Below, piece by piece: positions 51,389-61,657 of a DNA stretch of 64,000 bases. The stretch is from assembly GCA_050181915.1 (NCBI GenBank), contig JBFXCS010000003.1:62001-126000 (forward strand), given 5' to 3'. The notes beneath the pieces were generated by a model. That model was not told where the DNA came from. It saw only the letters and a list, made by a program, of their open reading frames with translations, and ran no database searches. A program made the position numbers and the translations under genes. Position 1 is the first letter of the stretch; every line of letters begins with the position of its first letter. The stretch is from JBFXCS01 sp050181915. Its GTDB lineage: Bacteria; Actinomycetota; Thermoleophilia; Miltoncostaeales; Miltoncostaeaceae.

Positions 51389-52975
51389 GTGGCGGTGATC
51401 GAGGGACCGGCGCGGGCCGGGGGGCGGACGCTGTCGGGCCGCGCGCTCGACGGCGTGGTCGGCGACCCGGCGGGACGCATCCCCGCGCCCGGCGAGTACC
51501 CCTACACCCGGGGCATCCACCCCGGCATGTACCGCGACCGGCTGTGGACGATGCGCATGTTCGCCGGCTTCGGCACGCCGCAGGACACGAACGCCCGCTT
51601 CCGCCACCTGCTGTCGGAGGGCCAGACCGGCCTGTCGACGGCGTTCGACATGCCCACCCTGATGGGCCTCGACCCCGACGATCCGCTGTCGCAGGGTGAG
51701 GTGGGCCGCGAGGGCGTCTCGATGGCGCACCTGGGCGACATGGCCCGCCTGTTCGAGGGCATCGACCTGGCCGCCGTCTCGACCTCGATGACGATCTCGG
51801 GCCCCGCGCCGGCGGCCCTCGCCATCTTCGTGGCCGCGGCCGAGGAGGCCGGCGTGCCGCGCGCCCGCCTGCGCGGCACCCTGCAGACCGACATCCTCAA
51901 GGAGTTCATCGCCCAGAAGGAGTGGATCGTCCCGGAGCGGCCGTCGATGCGGCTGGTCGGCGACCTGATCGCCTTCTGCGCCGAGGAGATGCCGCTGTGG
52001 CACCCCATCTCCGTCTCGGGCTACCACATCCGCGAGGCCGGGGCCACGGCCGGGCAGGAGCTGGCCTTCACGATCGCCGACGGGATGGCCTACGTGGACG
52101 AGATGGTCGCGCGGGGCGTGCACCCCGACGCCGTCCTGCCGCGCTTCTCCTTCTTCTTCGACTTCCACATCGACCTGTTCGAGGAGGTCGCGAAGATCCG
52201 CGCCGCGCGCCGCCTCTGGGCCACGCTGATGCGCGATCGCTACGGAGCCCGCGACCCCCGGTCGCTGAAGCTGCGCACCCACGTCCAGACCGCGGGCGTG
52301 TCGCTCACCGCCCAGCAGCCGCTGCTGAACGTGGCGCGCACCGCCGTCGAGGCGCTCGGCGCCGTGCTCGCCGGCACCCAGTCGCTGCACACGAACGCCT
52401 ACGACGAGACCCTCTCCCTCCCCACCGCCGGGTCGGCCACGCTGGCCCTCCGCACCCAGCAGATGATCGCCGCCGAGACGGGCGCCGCCGCCGTCGCGGA
52501 CCCGCTGGGCGGCTCGTGGCTGGTGGAGCGGCTCACGGACGAGCTCGAGGCGGAGGCGCGCGACTACATCGCCCGCATCGACGAGATGGGCGGCATGGTC
52601 GCGGCCGTCGAGCAGGGCTTCCCCCAGGCCGAGATCGCCGATGCGGCGTATCGCTTCCAGCTCGCCGTCGAGCGCGGCGAGCGGCTGGTGGTGGGCGTCA
52701 ACGCGCACCGCGCCGAGGACGAGCCGGAGCCCGAGATCCACCGCGCCGACCCCTCCGCCGAGACGCGCCAGATCGCCGCCCTCGCCGAGTGGCGGGCGCG
52801 GCGCGACGCCGCCCGCCACGGCGCCGCCCTCGCCGACCTGCGCACCGCGTGCGAGGGTACCGCGAACGTCATGCCCCGCCTCGTCGAGGCGGCCCGCGCC
52901 GGCGCCACCCTCGGTGAGATGTGCGCCGTCATCCGCGACGTGTGGGGCCGCTACCGTGACCCGGCGCGCTGGTAG
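51389..52975 (+). CDS. Acyl-CoA mutase large subunit (methylmalonyl/isobutyryl type)
   Basis: A 528-residue TIM-barrel subunit of B12-dependent acyl-CoA mutases. It shows GLSTAFDMPTLMG, SVSGYHIREAGATAGQELAF, and LQTDILKEFIAQKEW. The Gln in IAQKEW, at the site where classical methylmalonyl-CoA mutase has Arg, points to an isobutyryl-CoA mutase-like substrate. The B12-binding domain (about 130 residues) is absent, so a separate small subunit is needed; none is in the window. GTG at 51389 follows GGAGGGAG. Confidence 0.88.
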   Translation: MAVIEGPARAGGRTLSGRALDGVVGDPAGRIPAPGEYPYTRGIHPGMYRDRLWTMRMFAGFGTPQDTNARFRHLLSEGQTGLSTAFDMPTLMGLDPDDPLSQGEVGREGVSMAHLGDMARLFEGIDLAAVSTSMTISGPAPAALAIFVAAAEEAGVPRARLRGTLQTDILKEFIAQKEWIVPERPSMRLVGDLIAFCAEEMPLWHPISVSGYHIREAGATAGQELAFTIADGMAYVDEMVARGVHPDAVLPRFSFFFDFHIDLFEEVAKIRAARRLWATLMRDRYGARDPRSLKLRTHVQTAGVSLTAQQPLLNVARTAVEALGAVLAGTQSLHTNAYDETLSLPTAGSATLALRTQQMIAAETGAAAVADPLGGSWLVERLTDELEAEARDYIARIDEMGGMVAAVEQGFPQAEIADAAYRFQLAVERGERLVVGVNAHRAEDEPEPEIHRADPSAETRQIAALAEWRARRDAARHGAALADLRTACEGTANVMPRLVEAARAGATLGEMCAVIRDVWGRYRDPARW

Positions 52976-53007
52976 CGCGCCTCATCCCGACCCCTGGAGC
53001 CACCTGA

Positions 53008-54162
<1,155 letters not shown>

Positions 54163-54172
54163 GCGACCGGGT

Positions 54173-54949
54173 TCATCCCGGGGCGGAGGACGCCCCGCTC
54201 GCATGGGAGCGCGCCCGTGCGAGCAGGGGCGCCGCCTCGGCGGCCATCCCCTCCCGCAGGTACCACCCCCCGGCGTCGGCGCACACCAGCCCGCGCCACC
54301 GGTCGACGCGGCGGGCCATCCCCGGCACCCCGTAGGCCTCGACCGCCGTCGCCGCGGAGGCCGCCGGCAGGCCGCCGACCTCCGCGAGGTAGGCGAGGTC
54401 CTCGGCGGGGTCGCCCATGCGCCAGAACTCCCAGTCGATCAGCACCGGGCCGTCCGGGGGCCACAGCAGGTTCGGCGCCACGAGGTCGCCGTGCAGCAGC
54501 CGGAAGGGCGCGCCGTCGCGCCCGGGCCGACGCCCGGGGATCGCGGCGGCGGCCGCCCGCGCCACGCCGGCCCAGGCCGTGCCCGCGAGCCGCGCCTCGG
54601 CGTCCGCCACCCGCCCGGCGCGGTACTGCGCCAGCGAGCGGTCGGGGAGCGCCCGCCACCACATGCCCCCCGCCGGCGCGCGACGGGTCTCGTGCACCTC
54701 GCGCAGCACGGCGCCCAGCCGCCCGGCGTCGGCCTCCCCCACCGCGGCGCCCGGCCGCGGCCCGCCGGCGACCGGCGCCGTCACCAGCCGCCCCGGAGCC
54801 GCCTCGATCAGCCGCGGCGCCCACGGCCGGCCCGCCACCAGGGCCAGGGCCGCGGCCTCCCGGCCGAGCGCCGCGGCGTCGCCGGTCTTCTCGACCCGGG
54901 GAGGGCGCGCGTGCATCCGCACCTCGAACCGCCGCGACGGCGCGGTCAC
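54173..54949 (-). CDS. Aminoglycoside phosphotransferase-fold kinase
   Basis: A 258-residue APH/choline-kinase fold protein with the catalytic loop LLHGDLVAPNLLW and the metal site VLIDWEFWRMGDPAEDLAYL. It could phosphorylate a small molecule; nothing points to antibiotic resistance. It converges on the dehydrogenase gene. Confidence 0.85.
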   Translation of the reverse strand: MTAPSRRFEVRMHARPPRVEKTGDAAALGREAAALALVAGRPWAPRLIEAAPGRLVTAPVAGGPRPGAAVGEADAGRLGAVLREVHETRRAPAGGMWWRALPDRSLAQYRAGRVADAEARLAGTAWAGVARAAAAAIPGRRPGRDGAPFRLLHGDLVAPNLLWPPDGPVLIDWEFWRMGDPAEDLAYLAEVGGLPAASAATAVEAYGVPGMARRVDRWRGLVCADAGGWYLREGMAAEAAPLLARARSHASGASSAPG

Positions 54950-55053
54950 GCCGTCGCAGGCCGCCGCGCGGTGGACAGCGCGCGGGCGGGGTGTGAATGT
55001 CCGCCGCTGATGGAGTTCCGCCGCACCCCGATCCGCGCGACCGCGCCGCGCTG

Positions 55054-55431
55054 ATGCGCCCGCCCGCCCGCGCGGCCCTGGTCGCCGTCGCCTGCGCCGT
55101 CGCCCTGGCCGCCGGCTGCGGCGGAGGGGGCGGCGAGACGCGCACCGAGCGGCCGCCGCGCAACGCGCTGGTCGTCACGACCATCGGCGCCGACGGGGCG
55201 CGCTTCTCGGTCGATCTCGACTGCGACATCAGCGACCGGGATCCGTGCGCCGAGGTCATCGAGGCGCTCGCCGCCGTCCCGGAGGGCGACTGCCCGCCGA
55301 TCGCCGACGCCGGCGAGGTGATCCGCGTGCACGGCCAGATCGACGGGCAGGGGATCGACCAGGTCGTGCCGCGGCGCACCGTCTGCGAGGCGCGGACCTA
55401 CGACGCGATCGCGGCGGCGCTGCGCCCCTGA
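55054..55431 (+). CDS. Lipoprotein resembling the subtilisin inhibitor (SSI) fold
   Basis: A 125-residue lipoprotein with a signal peptide ending in ALAAGC. The mature part has four further Cys placed as in Streptomyces subtilisin inhibitors: LDCD, DPCAEVIEALAAVPEGDC and RRTVCEARTYDAI, with VIRVHGQIDGQGIDQVV between. SSI proteins block subtilases and the window encodes a secreted subtilase. The reactive loop is not clear, so inhibition is a guess. ATG at 55054 gives the signal peptide. Confidence 0.6.
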   Translation: MRPPARAALVAVACAVALAAGCGGGGGETRTERPPRNALVVTTIGADGARFSVDLDCDISDRDPCAEVIEALAAVPEGDCPPIADAGEVIRVHGQIDGQGIDQVVPRRTVCEARTYDAIAAALRP

Positions 55432-55466
55432 GGCCGCGGCCCGCCCGCCGGGCGGTGGGAGGGTCC

Positions 55467-56153
55467 TCATCCGCCCGCGAGCCACCCCTCGATCACCGCG
55501 GCGGCCCCCTCCAGGCCGTCCACGACGGCGTCGGCGCCGGCCAGCGCGTCGGCCCCGTGGACGCCGGTGGTGACCGCGATGCAGCGGGCGCCGCCCTCGC
55601 GCGCGCAGGCGATGTCGCGCGGGGTGTCGCCCACCACGACCGGCCGCCGCGCGCGCGGGTCGCCGCAGGCGCGGTCCACCGCCAGCGCCACCAGGGCGCC
55701 GCGCCGCTCGTGGTCGGAGCCGTAGCCGCCGCCGCCCGGCGGGAACCGCTCCCCCAGGCCGGCGCGGGCCATCTTGGCCCGGGCGATCGGCTCGAGGTTG
55801 CCGGTGAGCAGCGCCAGCGCGACCCCCGCATCGGCCATCCGGGCGAGGCCCGCGGCGGCGCCCGGCAGCACCTCGGGGCCGGGCAGGGCGGCGTCGAGGG
55901 CGGGGTAGGCGGCGACCGCCCGCTCCATCCAGCGATCCATGCCCTCGGTGATCTCGGCGTCCGCCACCCCGTGGCGGCGCAGCACCAGGCGGGCGATCTC
56001 CCGGTCGGTGCGTCCCGCCGGGCCGACCGCCACCACGTCGTCGAACTCGGCCCACACGCCGAACACCTCGCGCATGCCGCTCACGAGGGCCGCGGTGTGC
56101 GCCCGCGGGGTGCCGCGCAGCAGGGTCCCGTCGATGTCCACCAGCGCCAGCAC
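55467..56153 (-). CDS. HAD-family hydrolase
   Basis: A 228-residue phosphatase of the HAD superfamily with motif I DIDGTLL, motif II region LLTGNLEPIARAK and motif IV VVGDTPRDIACA. It resembles phosphoglycolate-phosphatase-like enzymes. GTG at 56153 is the start. A 54-bp hairpin repeat lies about 85 bases upstream. Confidence 0.87.
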   Translation of the reverse strand: MLALVDIDGTLLRGTPRAHTAALVSGMREVFGVWAEFDDVVAVGPAGRTDREIARLVLRRHGVADAEITEGMDRWMERAVAAYPALDAALPGPEVLPGAAAGLARMADAGVALALLTGNLEPIARAKMARAGLGERFPPGGGGYGSDHERRGALVALAVDRACGDPRARRPVVVGDTPRDIACAREGGARCIAVTTGVHGADALAGADAVVDGLEGAAAVIEGWLAGG

Positions 56154-56238
56154 CGGCGCCCAGGATAGGCCCCCGGCGCAGCGGACGAGCGCATCGCCGG
56201 GGACGCCGGGCCGGCGCCGTGCGCAGGGCGATCCCGGG

Positions 56239-56292
56239 GGCCCCTTACGCCGTAGTGCCAATTGGCCGTGTCGGCCGCGGCCAATTGGCGCA
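56239..56292. repeat. 54-bp hairpin repeat, subtype with a conserved leader
   Basis: It is identical to 12727-12780 except for one base in the loop. The hairpin is GTGCCAATTGGCCG (56255-56268), a 9-nt loop and CGGCCAATTGGCGC (56278-56291). It lies between divergent HAD and poly-Asp genes. Confidence 0.93.
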
Positions 56293-56361
56293 CGACGGCC
56301 GCGGAGCCCCCACCGCCCTCGGCCGCCGGCCACGGCGCGGCGCCGCGGCGGCGCCCGCCCG

Positions 56362-56377
56362 TGAGACTTTCCTCATG
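56362..56377. promoter_or_regulatory. Candidate operator shared with 61.87 kb (site A)
   Basis: TGAGACTTTCCTCATG lies 41 bases before the poly-Asp protein start. The same motif with one change recurs at 61871-61886 upstream of the poly-Arg peptide. It contains TGAG-N6-CTCA, a plausible site for the response regulator of this locus. Confidence 0.55.
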
Positions 56378-56417
56378 AGGGTGCCCCGCCCGCCGGGCGT
56401 CTGACAGCATCGGCGGG

Positions 56418-56897
56418 GTGGACGCCCTGCGCGCCCTCGCCCGCCGCCGATCGGTGCTCCTGGCACTGGCGATCCTCGCGGGCGTCGTTGCGAGCCTGCT
56501 GGTGGGGCGCTGGCTGTCGGAGGGCGCCACCCCGCCGGAGCGGCTCCCGGTGGTCGAGATCCCCGCGTCTGCGACCGCCGAGCCCGAGCCCGCCCCGGAT
56601 CCCGAGCCCGCCCGGCCGCGGACGACCGCCCCGCGCCAGACCGCCCCCGCGCCGCCGCGGACCCCGGCCCGTCCGAGCACCCCCGCCCGGCCGGCCGCGC
56701 CCGCCCCGCGGCCGCGGCCGCAGAACCCCGCGGCGCCGCGCCAGACCGCGCCGCCCCGGCGGCCGTCCCCTCCCGCGGCCCCCGCCCCGGCGGCGCCGCC
56801 GCCCGCCCCGGCCCCCGCTCCGTCACCGCCGTCGGATGACGACGATGATGATGATGACGACGGCGACGATGACGGCGGTGACGACGATGACGACTGA
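56418..56897 (+). CDS. Membrane-anchored Pro-rich protein with a poly-Asp tail
   Basis: The 159-residue protein has an N-terminal membrane helix (SVLLALAILAGVVASLLVG), a long Pro/Ala/Thr-rich stretch (about 50-135) and an extremely acidic end, with a run of nine Asp and two more Asp clusters. The tail could bind cations or cationic peptides outside the cell. It overlaps the sensor kinase start, so the two are co-expressed; a sensing role is inference. Confidence 0.7.
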   Translation: MDALRALARRRSVLLALAILAGVVASLLVGRWLSEGATPPERLPVVEIPASATAEPEPAPDPEPARPRTTAPRQTAPAPPRTPARPSTPARPAAPAPRPRPQNPAAPRQTAPPRRPSPPAAPAPAAPPPAPAPAPSPPSDDDDDDDDDGDDDGGDDDDD

Positions 56898-58284
56898 GCG
56901 CGTCGCGTCGAGGCCGCCGCCGCGGCGTCCCCTGCTGGGCCTGCGCGGGCGCGTGCTGGGCTGGTACGCGCTGCTCGTGGGCCTGGCCCTGCTCCTGACG
57001 TCCCTCGTCACCTTCCAGCAGAGCGCGCAGAGCCAGCGCCGGGTGGTGGACGACGAGCTCCAGGAGGAGGTGCGGGACTTCCAGGCGGGGATACTCGCCG
57101 GGACCAACGACGGCCTCACCCCGCGGGAGGCGATCGAGTCGTACCTCGAGGCGTGGCAGACCGACCGCGACTCGCTGGTGGTGGCGTTCCGCGACGACGA
57201 GGTGCGGTCGGCCGGGCCGATCGGCGTCGACCCGGCCGTCGTCCCGGCCGTCGAGGAGGTCGCCGAGCCGCGCCTGGAGTCGGTCGACACCCACCTGGGC
57301 GAGGCGCGGCTCCTGTACACGCCGATCCTGCTCGGCGGCGAGCGCGTCGGCGGGCTCGGCGCCGGGCGCCTGACGCAGGCGGACCGCGACGCGCTGCTGG
57401 AGCGGCGCCTGGCGGTGCTCGCCGCGACGGCCCTGGCGTTCCTGCTCGCGTCCGGGATCGCCTGGTTCACGCTGGGCCGGCTGCTGCGGCCGATCAAGGA
57501 GATGGCCGCCGGCGCCGACGCGATCGCCGTGGGCGGCGACCTGACCCGCCGCATCGAGGTGGTCGGATCGAGCGACGAGGTCGGCCTGCTGGGGGAGACC
57601 TTCAACCGCATGCTCGACCGCATCGACGGCGCCTTCAAGCGGGAGCAGCGCTTCATCCGCGAGGCGTCCCACGAGCTGCGCACGCCGATCACCATCTGCC
57701 GCGGCCACCTGGAGGTGCTCGGCGACGACCCGGACCCCGGCGAGGTGCGCGAGGCGATCGCCGTCGTCGTCGACGAGCTGGGCCGCATGGGCCGCATCGT
57801 CGAGGACATGGCCACGCTCGCGCGGGTCGAGGACCCCGGGTTCCTGCGCAGCGGCCGCATCGAGCTCGACCGGTTCGTGCGCGACGTCGCCCGGGCGGCG
57901 GAGCCCCTCCTGGGCGACCGCCTGACGGTGGAGTCCGTCCCGGCGGGGGTCACGGTGCGCGGCGACGCCCAGCGCCTCACCCAGGCGCTGCTCAACCTGC
58001 TGCAGAACGCCGCGGTCCACGCGCCGGGCGACGCGCCCGTGGACCTGCGCGTCGCGCGGCGGCCGGGGGCGTGGCGGTTCGAGGTGGTGGACCGCGGCGG
58101 CGGGGTACCCGCCGCCGCGGTGGACACGCTGTTCCGGCCCTTCGCCCGCGCGGGCTCGCGTGCGCCGGGATCGGGGCTGGGACTCGCGATCGCGCGGGGG
58201 ATCGCCGAGGCGCACGGAGGCGCCGCGGGACTCGACAACCGCCCGGGGGACGGGGCGACCTTCTGGATCGAGGTACCGGAGTGA
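56887..58284 (+). CDS. Sensor histidine kinase
   Basis: A 465-residue kinase with two membrane helices (about 25-45 and 175-198), an extracytoplasmic domain between them, HAMP, the H-box (FIREASHELRTPITICRGHL) and ATPase boxes (LLNLLQNAAVHA, VDRGGGVPAAAVD, GSGLGLAIARGIAEAHGG). ATG at 56887 is used; ATG at 56869 is an in-frame alternative. The response regulator follows with a GTGA overlap, so the order kinase-then-regulator is reversed from usual. Confidence 0.92.
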   Translation: MTTERVASRPPPRRPLLGLRGRVLGWYALLVGLALLLTSLVTFQQSAQSQRRVVDDELQEEVRDFQAGILAGTNDGLTPREAIESYLEAWQTDRDSLVVAFRDDEVRSAGPIGVDPAVVPAVEEVAEPRLESVDTHLGEARLLYTPILLGGERVGGLGAGRLTQADRDALLERRLAVLAATALAFLLASGIAWFTLGRLLRPIKEMAAGADAIAVGGDLTRRIEVVGSSDEVGLLGETFNRMLDRIDGAFKREQRFIREASHELRTPITICRGHLEVLGDDPDPGEVREAIAVVVDELGRMGRIVEDMATLARVEDPGFLRSGRIELDRFVRDVARAAEPLLGDRLTVESVPAGVTVRGDAQRLTQALLNLLQNAAVHAPGDAPVDLRVARRPGAWRFEVVDRGGGVPAAAVDTLFRPFARAGSRAPGSGLGLAIARGIAEAHGGAAGLDNRPGDGATFWIEVPE

Positions 58285-58943
58285 GGCTGCTGCTGGTGGA
58301 GGACGAGGCCCGCATCGCCTCGTTCCTGATGAGGGGCCTGCGGGCCGAGGGCTACGCGGTGGACCACGTGTCCACGGGCCGCGAGGCGGTGCGGCGGGGC
58401 GCGGATCCGCAGATCGACCTGGTGATCCTCGACCTCGGGCTGCCCGACATCGACGGCACCGAGGTCCTGCGCGCCCTGCGCGCCGGCGGGGCCCAGGTGC
58501 CGATCGTCGTGCTGACGGCGCGCGGCGACGTGAGCGACCGGGTCGAGGGCCTCGACCTCGGCGCCGACGACTACCTCACCAAGCCGTTCGCCTTCGACGA
58601 GCTGCTCGCCCGCGTCCGCGCGCGCCTGCGCGACCGCGGCGAGGGCCCCGCGACGACCCTGCGGGTGGGCGACGTCGAGCTGGACATCCCGCGCCGGCGC
58701 GTCACGGTGGGATCGCGGGCGCACGACCTGACCGCCCGCGAGTTCGCGCTGCTGCAGGTGTTCCTGCGCCGCCCCGGGCAGGTCTTCACGCGCGAGCAGA
58801 TCCTGTCCCAGGTGTGGGAGCTCGACTGGGACCCCGGCTCGAACGTGGTCGACGTGTACGTGGGCTACCTGCGCCGCAAGGTGGGCGACGGCCGCATCGA
58901 CACCGTCCGCGGCGTCGGCTACCGCTACGTGGACGAGGGGTAA
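58281..58943 (+). CDS. OmpR-family response regulator
   Basis: A 220-residue regulator: receiver with LLLVEDEARIASFL, phospho-Asp in VILDLGLPDIDG and Lys in YLTKPFAFDEL, followed by an OmpR winged helix (DLTAREFALLQVFLRRPGQV, SNVVDVYVGYLRRKVGD). Its start overlaps the kinase stop. It ends 19 bases inside the convergent Ser/Thr kinase gene. Confidence 0.95.
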   Translation: MRLLLVEDEARIASFLMRGLRAEGYAVDHVSTGREAVRRGADPQIDLVILDLGLPDIDGTEVLRALRAGGAQVPIVVLTARGDVSDRVEGLDLGADDYLTKPFAFDELLARVRARLRDRGEGPATTLRVGDVELDIPRRRVTVGSRAHDLTAREFALLQVFLRRPGQVFTREQILSQVWELDWDPGSNVVDVYVGYLRRKVGDGRIDTVRGVGYRYVDEG

Positions 58944-59788
58944 CCCGGCACCAGGCCGGCGAGGGCGGCGATCACCTCGTCCGTGGCGGGGCGCCGGGCC
59001 GGGTCCTGGCGCAGGCTCGCGTCGATGATCTCCGCGAGGGGGCCGGGCAGGCCGCGGCGCAGCCTCCTCACCGGGCGGGCCGGGCCCGCGAGCTGCGGAT
59101 GGCGCTCCTCGGTGTCCAGGTCGGAGGGGGCCCGGGTGCCGAGGTCCGAGTCGAACGCCGGCTCGCCCGCGGCGGCCTCGAACAGCACCGCGCCCAGGCC
59201 CCACACGTCGGCGGCGGGGCCGAGGTCGCCCCCCAGCGCCTGCTCGGGCGCCATGTAGCAGCGCGTCCCCACGCCGGGCCGCCCGCGGCCGGGACGGCGC
59301 GCGATGCTCATGTCGATCAGCTTCGCCCGGCCCGCCTCCGCCACCACGTTGGTCGGCTTCAGGTCCAGGTGCAGCCATCCCCGGCCGTGCAGGTAGCGCA
59401 GCGCCGAGGCGAGGTGCAGGCCCAGGTGGACGACCTCCCCCCGGGCCAGCCGCCGGGGGGACTCGTCGATGAGGTGGGCGAGCGTCCGGCCGCTGAGCGT
59501 CTCCATCACGACCGCGGGCCGCGGCTCCGCGGCGACGGCGTAGCCGCGCACGATGTGTGGGTGCGACAGCCGCAGCAGCAGGCGCCCCTCCGCCACCAGG
59601 CGGCGCGCCGCCGTGCGGTCGCCGGCGCGGTCGGGGCGCAGCAGCTTGAGGATGCAGCGCGTGGCCCGCTCGTCGCTCCACGCGTCGTGCACGTCGAGCG
59701 TCCTGCCGCGGCCGATGTGCCCCAGGACGCGGTAGCCCGGCAGCGGCTCCGCGCCCGGCGGCAGGGGCGGGGGACCGTCCTCGCTCAC
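58925..59788 (-). CDS. Ser/Thr protein kinase with altered HRD and DFG motifs
   Basis: A 287-residue kinase domain with the Gly loop region GHIGRGRTLDVHDAW and a Lys in CILKLLRPD. The catalytic loop reads LHLDLKPTN (Leu in place of Arg, a non-RD form), the metal site is IDMSIAR in place of DFG, and MAPEQA is the APE motif. There is no transmembrane or sensor domain. Its GTG overlaps the stop of the ABC exporter gene, so the two are coupled. Confidence 0.88.
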   Translation of the reverse strand: MSEDGPPPLPPGAEPLPGYRVLGHIGRGRTLDVHDAWSDERATRCILKLLRPDRAGDRTAARRLVAEGRLLLRLSHPHIVRGYAVAAEPRPAVVMETLSGRTLAHLIDESPRRLARGEVVHLGLHLASALRYLHGRGWLHLDLKPTNVVAEAGRAKLIDMSIARRPGRGRPGVGTRCYMAPEQALGGDLGPAADVWGLGAVLFEAAAGEPAFDSDLGTRAPSDLDTEERHPQLAGPARPVRRLRRGLPGPLAEIIDASLRQDPARRPATDEVIAALAGLVPGYPSST

Positions 59789-61605
59789 GCGGCCGCCCCC
59801 GCGCGCTCCTCGAACAGCCGCGCGTACGCGCCGCCGACCGCGAGCAGCTCGTCGTGGTCGCCCTGCTCCACGATGCGCCCGTCCTCCATCACCGCGATGC
59901 GGTCGGCGTCGCGCACCATCAGCAGGTCGTGGGAGATGACGATGGCCGTGCGGCCCTCCACCAGCCGCCGCAGTGGCTCCGCCAGCGCCCGGCGCGCCTC
60001 CTCGTCGAGCCCGGTGGACGGCTCGTCCAGGATCAGGACCGGGGCGTCGCGCACCAGGGCGCGGGCGATCGCCACCCGCTGGCGCTGACCCCCGGACAGG
60101 CGCCGGCCGCGGGCGTCGAGGGGGGTGTCGTAGCCCTGCGGCAGGGCGGCGATGAACCCGTGGGCGCCCGCCGCCCGCGCCGCCGACTCGATGTCGGCCG
60201 CGCTCGCATCCGGCCGGCCGACGGCGATGTTCTCGCGCGCCGAGGCCTGGAGGACGAGGGTCTCCTGCATGAGCACCGCGATGTTGCCACGCAGCGAGTC
60301 GAGGGTGAGGTCGCGCACGTCGTCGCCGTCCAGGCGCACGGCGCCCGCGTCCGGGTCGTGCAGCCTCAGGATCATGCGCGCGAGGGTCGACTTGCCCGCG
60401 CCGCTCGGCCCCACCAGGGCGATGGTCTCCCCGGGGCGCGCCACCAGGCCCGCCCCGTCGAGGGCCGGCGCCTCGGCGCCCGGGTAGGTGAACGACACGC
60501 CGTCCAGCTCGACGACCCCCCGGGCCCGGCCGGCGGCGCGGGCGCCCGGCCGGTCGGCCACGCGGGGGCGCTCGTCGAGCAGCTCGATCACCCGCTCCGC
60601 CCCGGCGGCCGCGGCGAAGACGGAGTTGCTGAGCGAGCTCAGCTCCCTCACCGGGCCCAGCAGCTGGCTGAGGTAGGCCAGGAACACCAGCAGGCCGCCG
60701 ATCGACAGCCGGCCCTCCGACACCGCCCAGGTCCCCAGGGCGATGACGAGCAGGGCGGCCCCCATCTCCAGCATGTCCACGATGGGGTGGAACAGGGCCT
60801 TGATGCGCGTCGACGCGAGCTCGGCGTGCATGATCCCCTCCCCCTCGCGGCGGAACCGCTCCACCTCGGCGTCCTGGCGGTTGTACGCCTGCACCAGGGC
60901 GGCGTTGGCCAGGCTCTCCTCCGTGACCGCGCTCAGCGAGCCGCTGCGGCGCCGCTTCTCGCGCGCGGCGCCCTTGATGAGCCGGCCGAACGACCGCGCC
61001 GTCAGGAAGAACAGCGGCGCGATCACGAGGGCGACGGCCGCGAGGCTCCACTCCAGGTAGAAGAGCGCCCCGGCGAAGAAGAGGACGCGGAACACGGCGG
61101 ACAGGGCCTGCGCCACGCCCGCCACCGCGAGCGTCTCGACGGCGGCGACGTCGCCCGTCATGCGGCTCACCAGGTCACCGGCGCGGCGGCGGTCGATGTC
61201 GCCCGCCGACAGCCGCTGCACGTGGGCGAACACGCGCGTGCGCATGTTCAGCACGAAGCGCTCGCCGATCCAGGTGGCGAGGTAGTCGTCGGCGAACGAG
61301 ATCGCCGCCCCCAGCAGCATCAGCCCGGCGTAGAGCAGCGCGATCCACGCCAGGGGGCCGAGGTCGCCGGGCACGACGACGTCGTCGATCACCAGCTTGA
61401 ACAGCCAGATCTCCGCCGTCTCGATCGCGGGCACGATCACGGCGAACACCAGGCTGAGGACGATCCATCCCCGGTAGGGGCGCACGTCCGGCCAGAAGCG
61501 GCGCACGATCTCGCGCACCCGCACGGCGGGGGCCGCGGCCACGAGGGCCGTGTCGCCGCGCCCGGGGGCCACGATGCGGCGCAGGAATGAGCGGAGTCGG
61601 GTCAT
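59785..61605 (-). CDS. ABC exporter (fused membrane and ATPase domains)
   Basis: A 606-residue half-transporter with six helices (residues about 50-330) and one ATPase domain with Walker A GPSGAGKST, signature LSGGQRQRVAIARAL and Walker B VLILDEPSTGLD. Such exporters work as dimers and move lipids, drugs or peptides. Its neighbours, the poly-Arg peptide upstream and the Ser/Thr kinase downstream, suggest a shared operon. Confidence 0.94.
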   Translation of the reverse strand: MTRLRSFLRRIVAPGRGDTALVAAAPAVRVREIVRRFWPDVRPYRGWIVLSLVFAVIVPAIETAEIWLFKLVIDDVVVPGDLGPLAWIALLYAGLMLLGAAISFADDYLATWIGERFVLNMRTRVFAHVQRLSAGDIDRRRAGDLVSRMTGDVAAVETLAVAGVAQALSAVFRVLFFAGALFYLEWSLAAVALVIAPLFFLTARSFGRLIKGAAREKRRRSGSLSAVTEESLANAALVQAYNRQDAEVERFRREGEGIMHAELASTRIKALFHPIVDMLEMGAALLVIALGTWAVSEGRLSIGGLLVFLAYLSQLLGPVRELSSLSNSVFAAAAGAERVIELLDERPRVADRPGARAAGRARGVVELDGVSFTYPGAEAPALDGAGLVARPGETIALVGPSGAGKSTLARMILRLHDPDAGAVRLDGDDVRDLTLDSLRGNIAVLMQETLVLQASARENIAVGRPDASAADIESAARAAGAHGFIAALPQGYDTPLDARGRRLSGGQRQRVAIARALVRDAPVLILDEPSTGLDEEARRALAEPLRRLVEGRTAIVISHDLLMVRDADRIAVMEDGRIVEQGDHDELLAVGGAYARLFEERAGAAA

Positions 61606-61657
61606 GGCACGCGGACGCCGGGCGCGTCCCCGCGGAGACGGCCCGGCGTCCGGTCGA

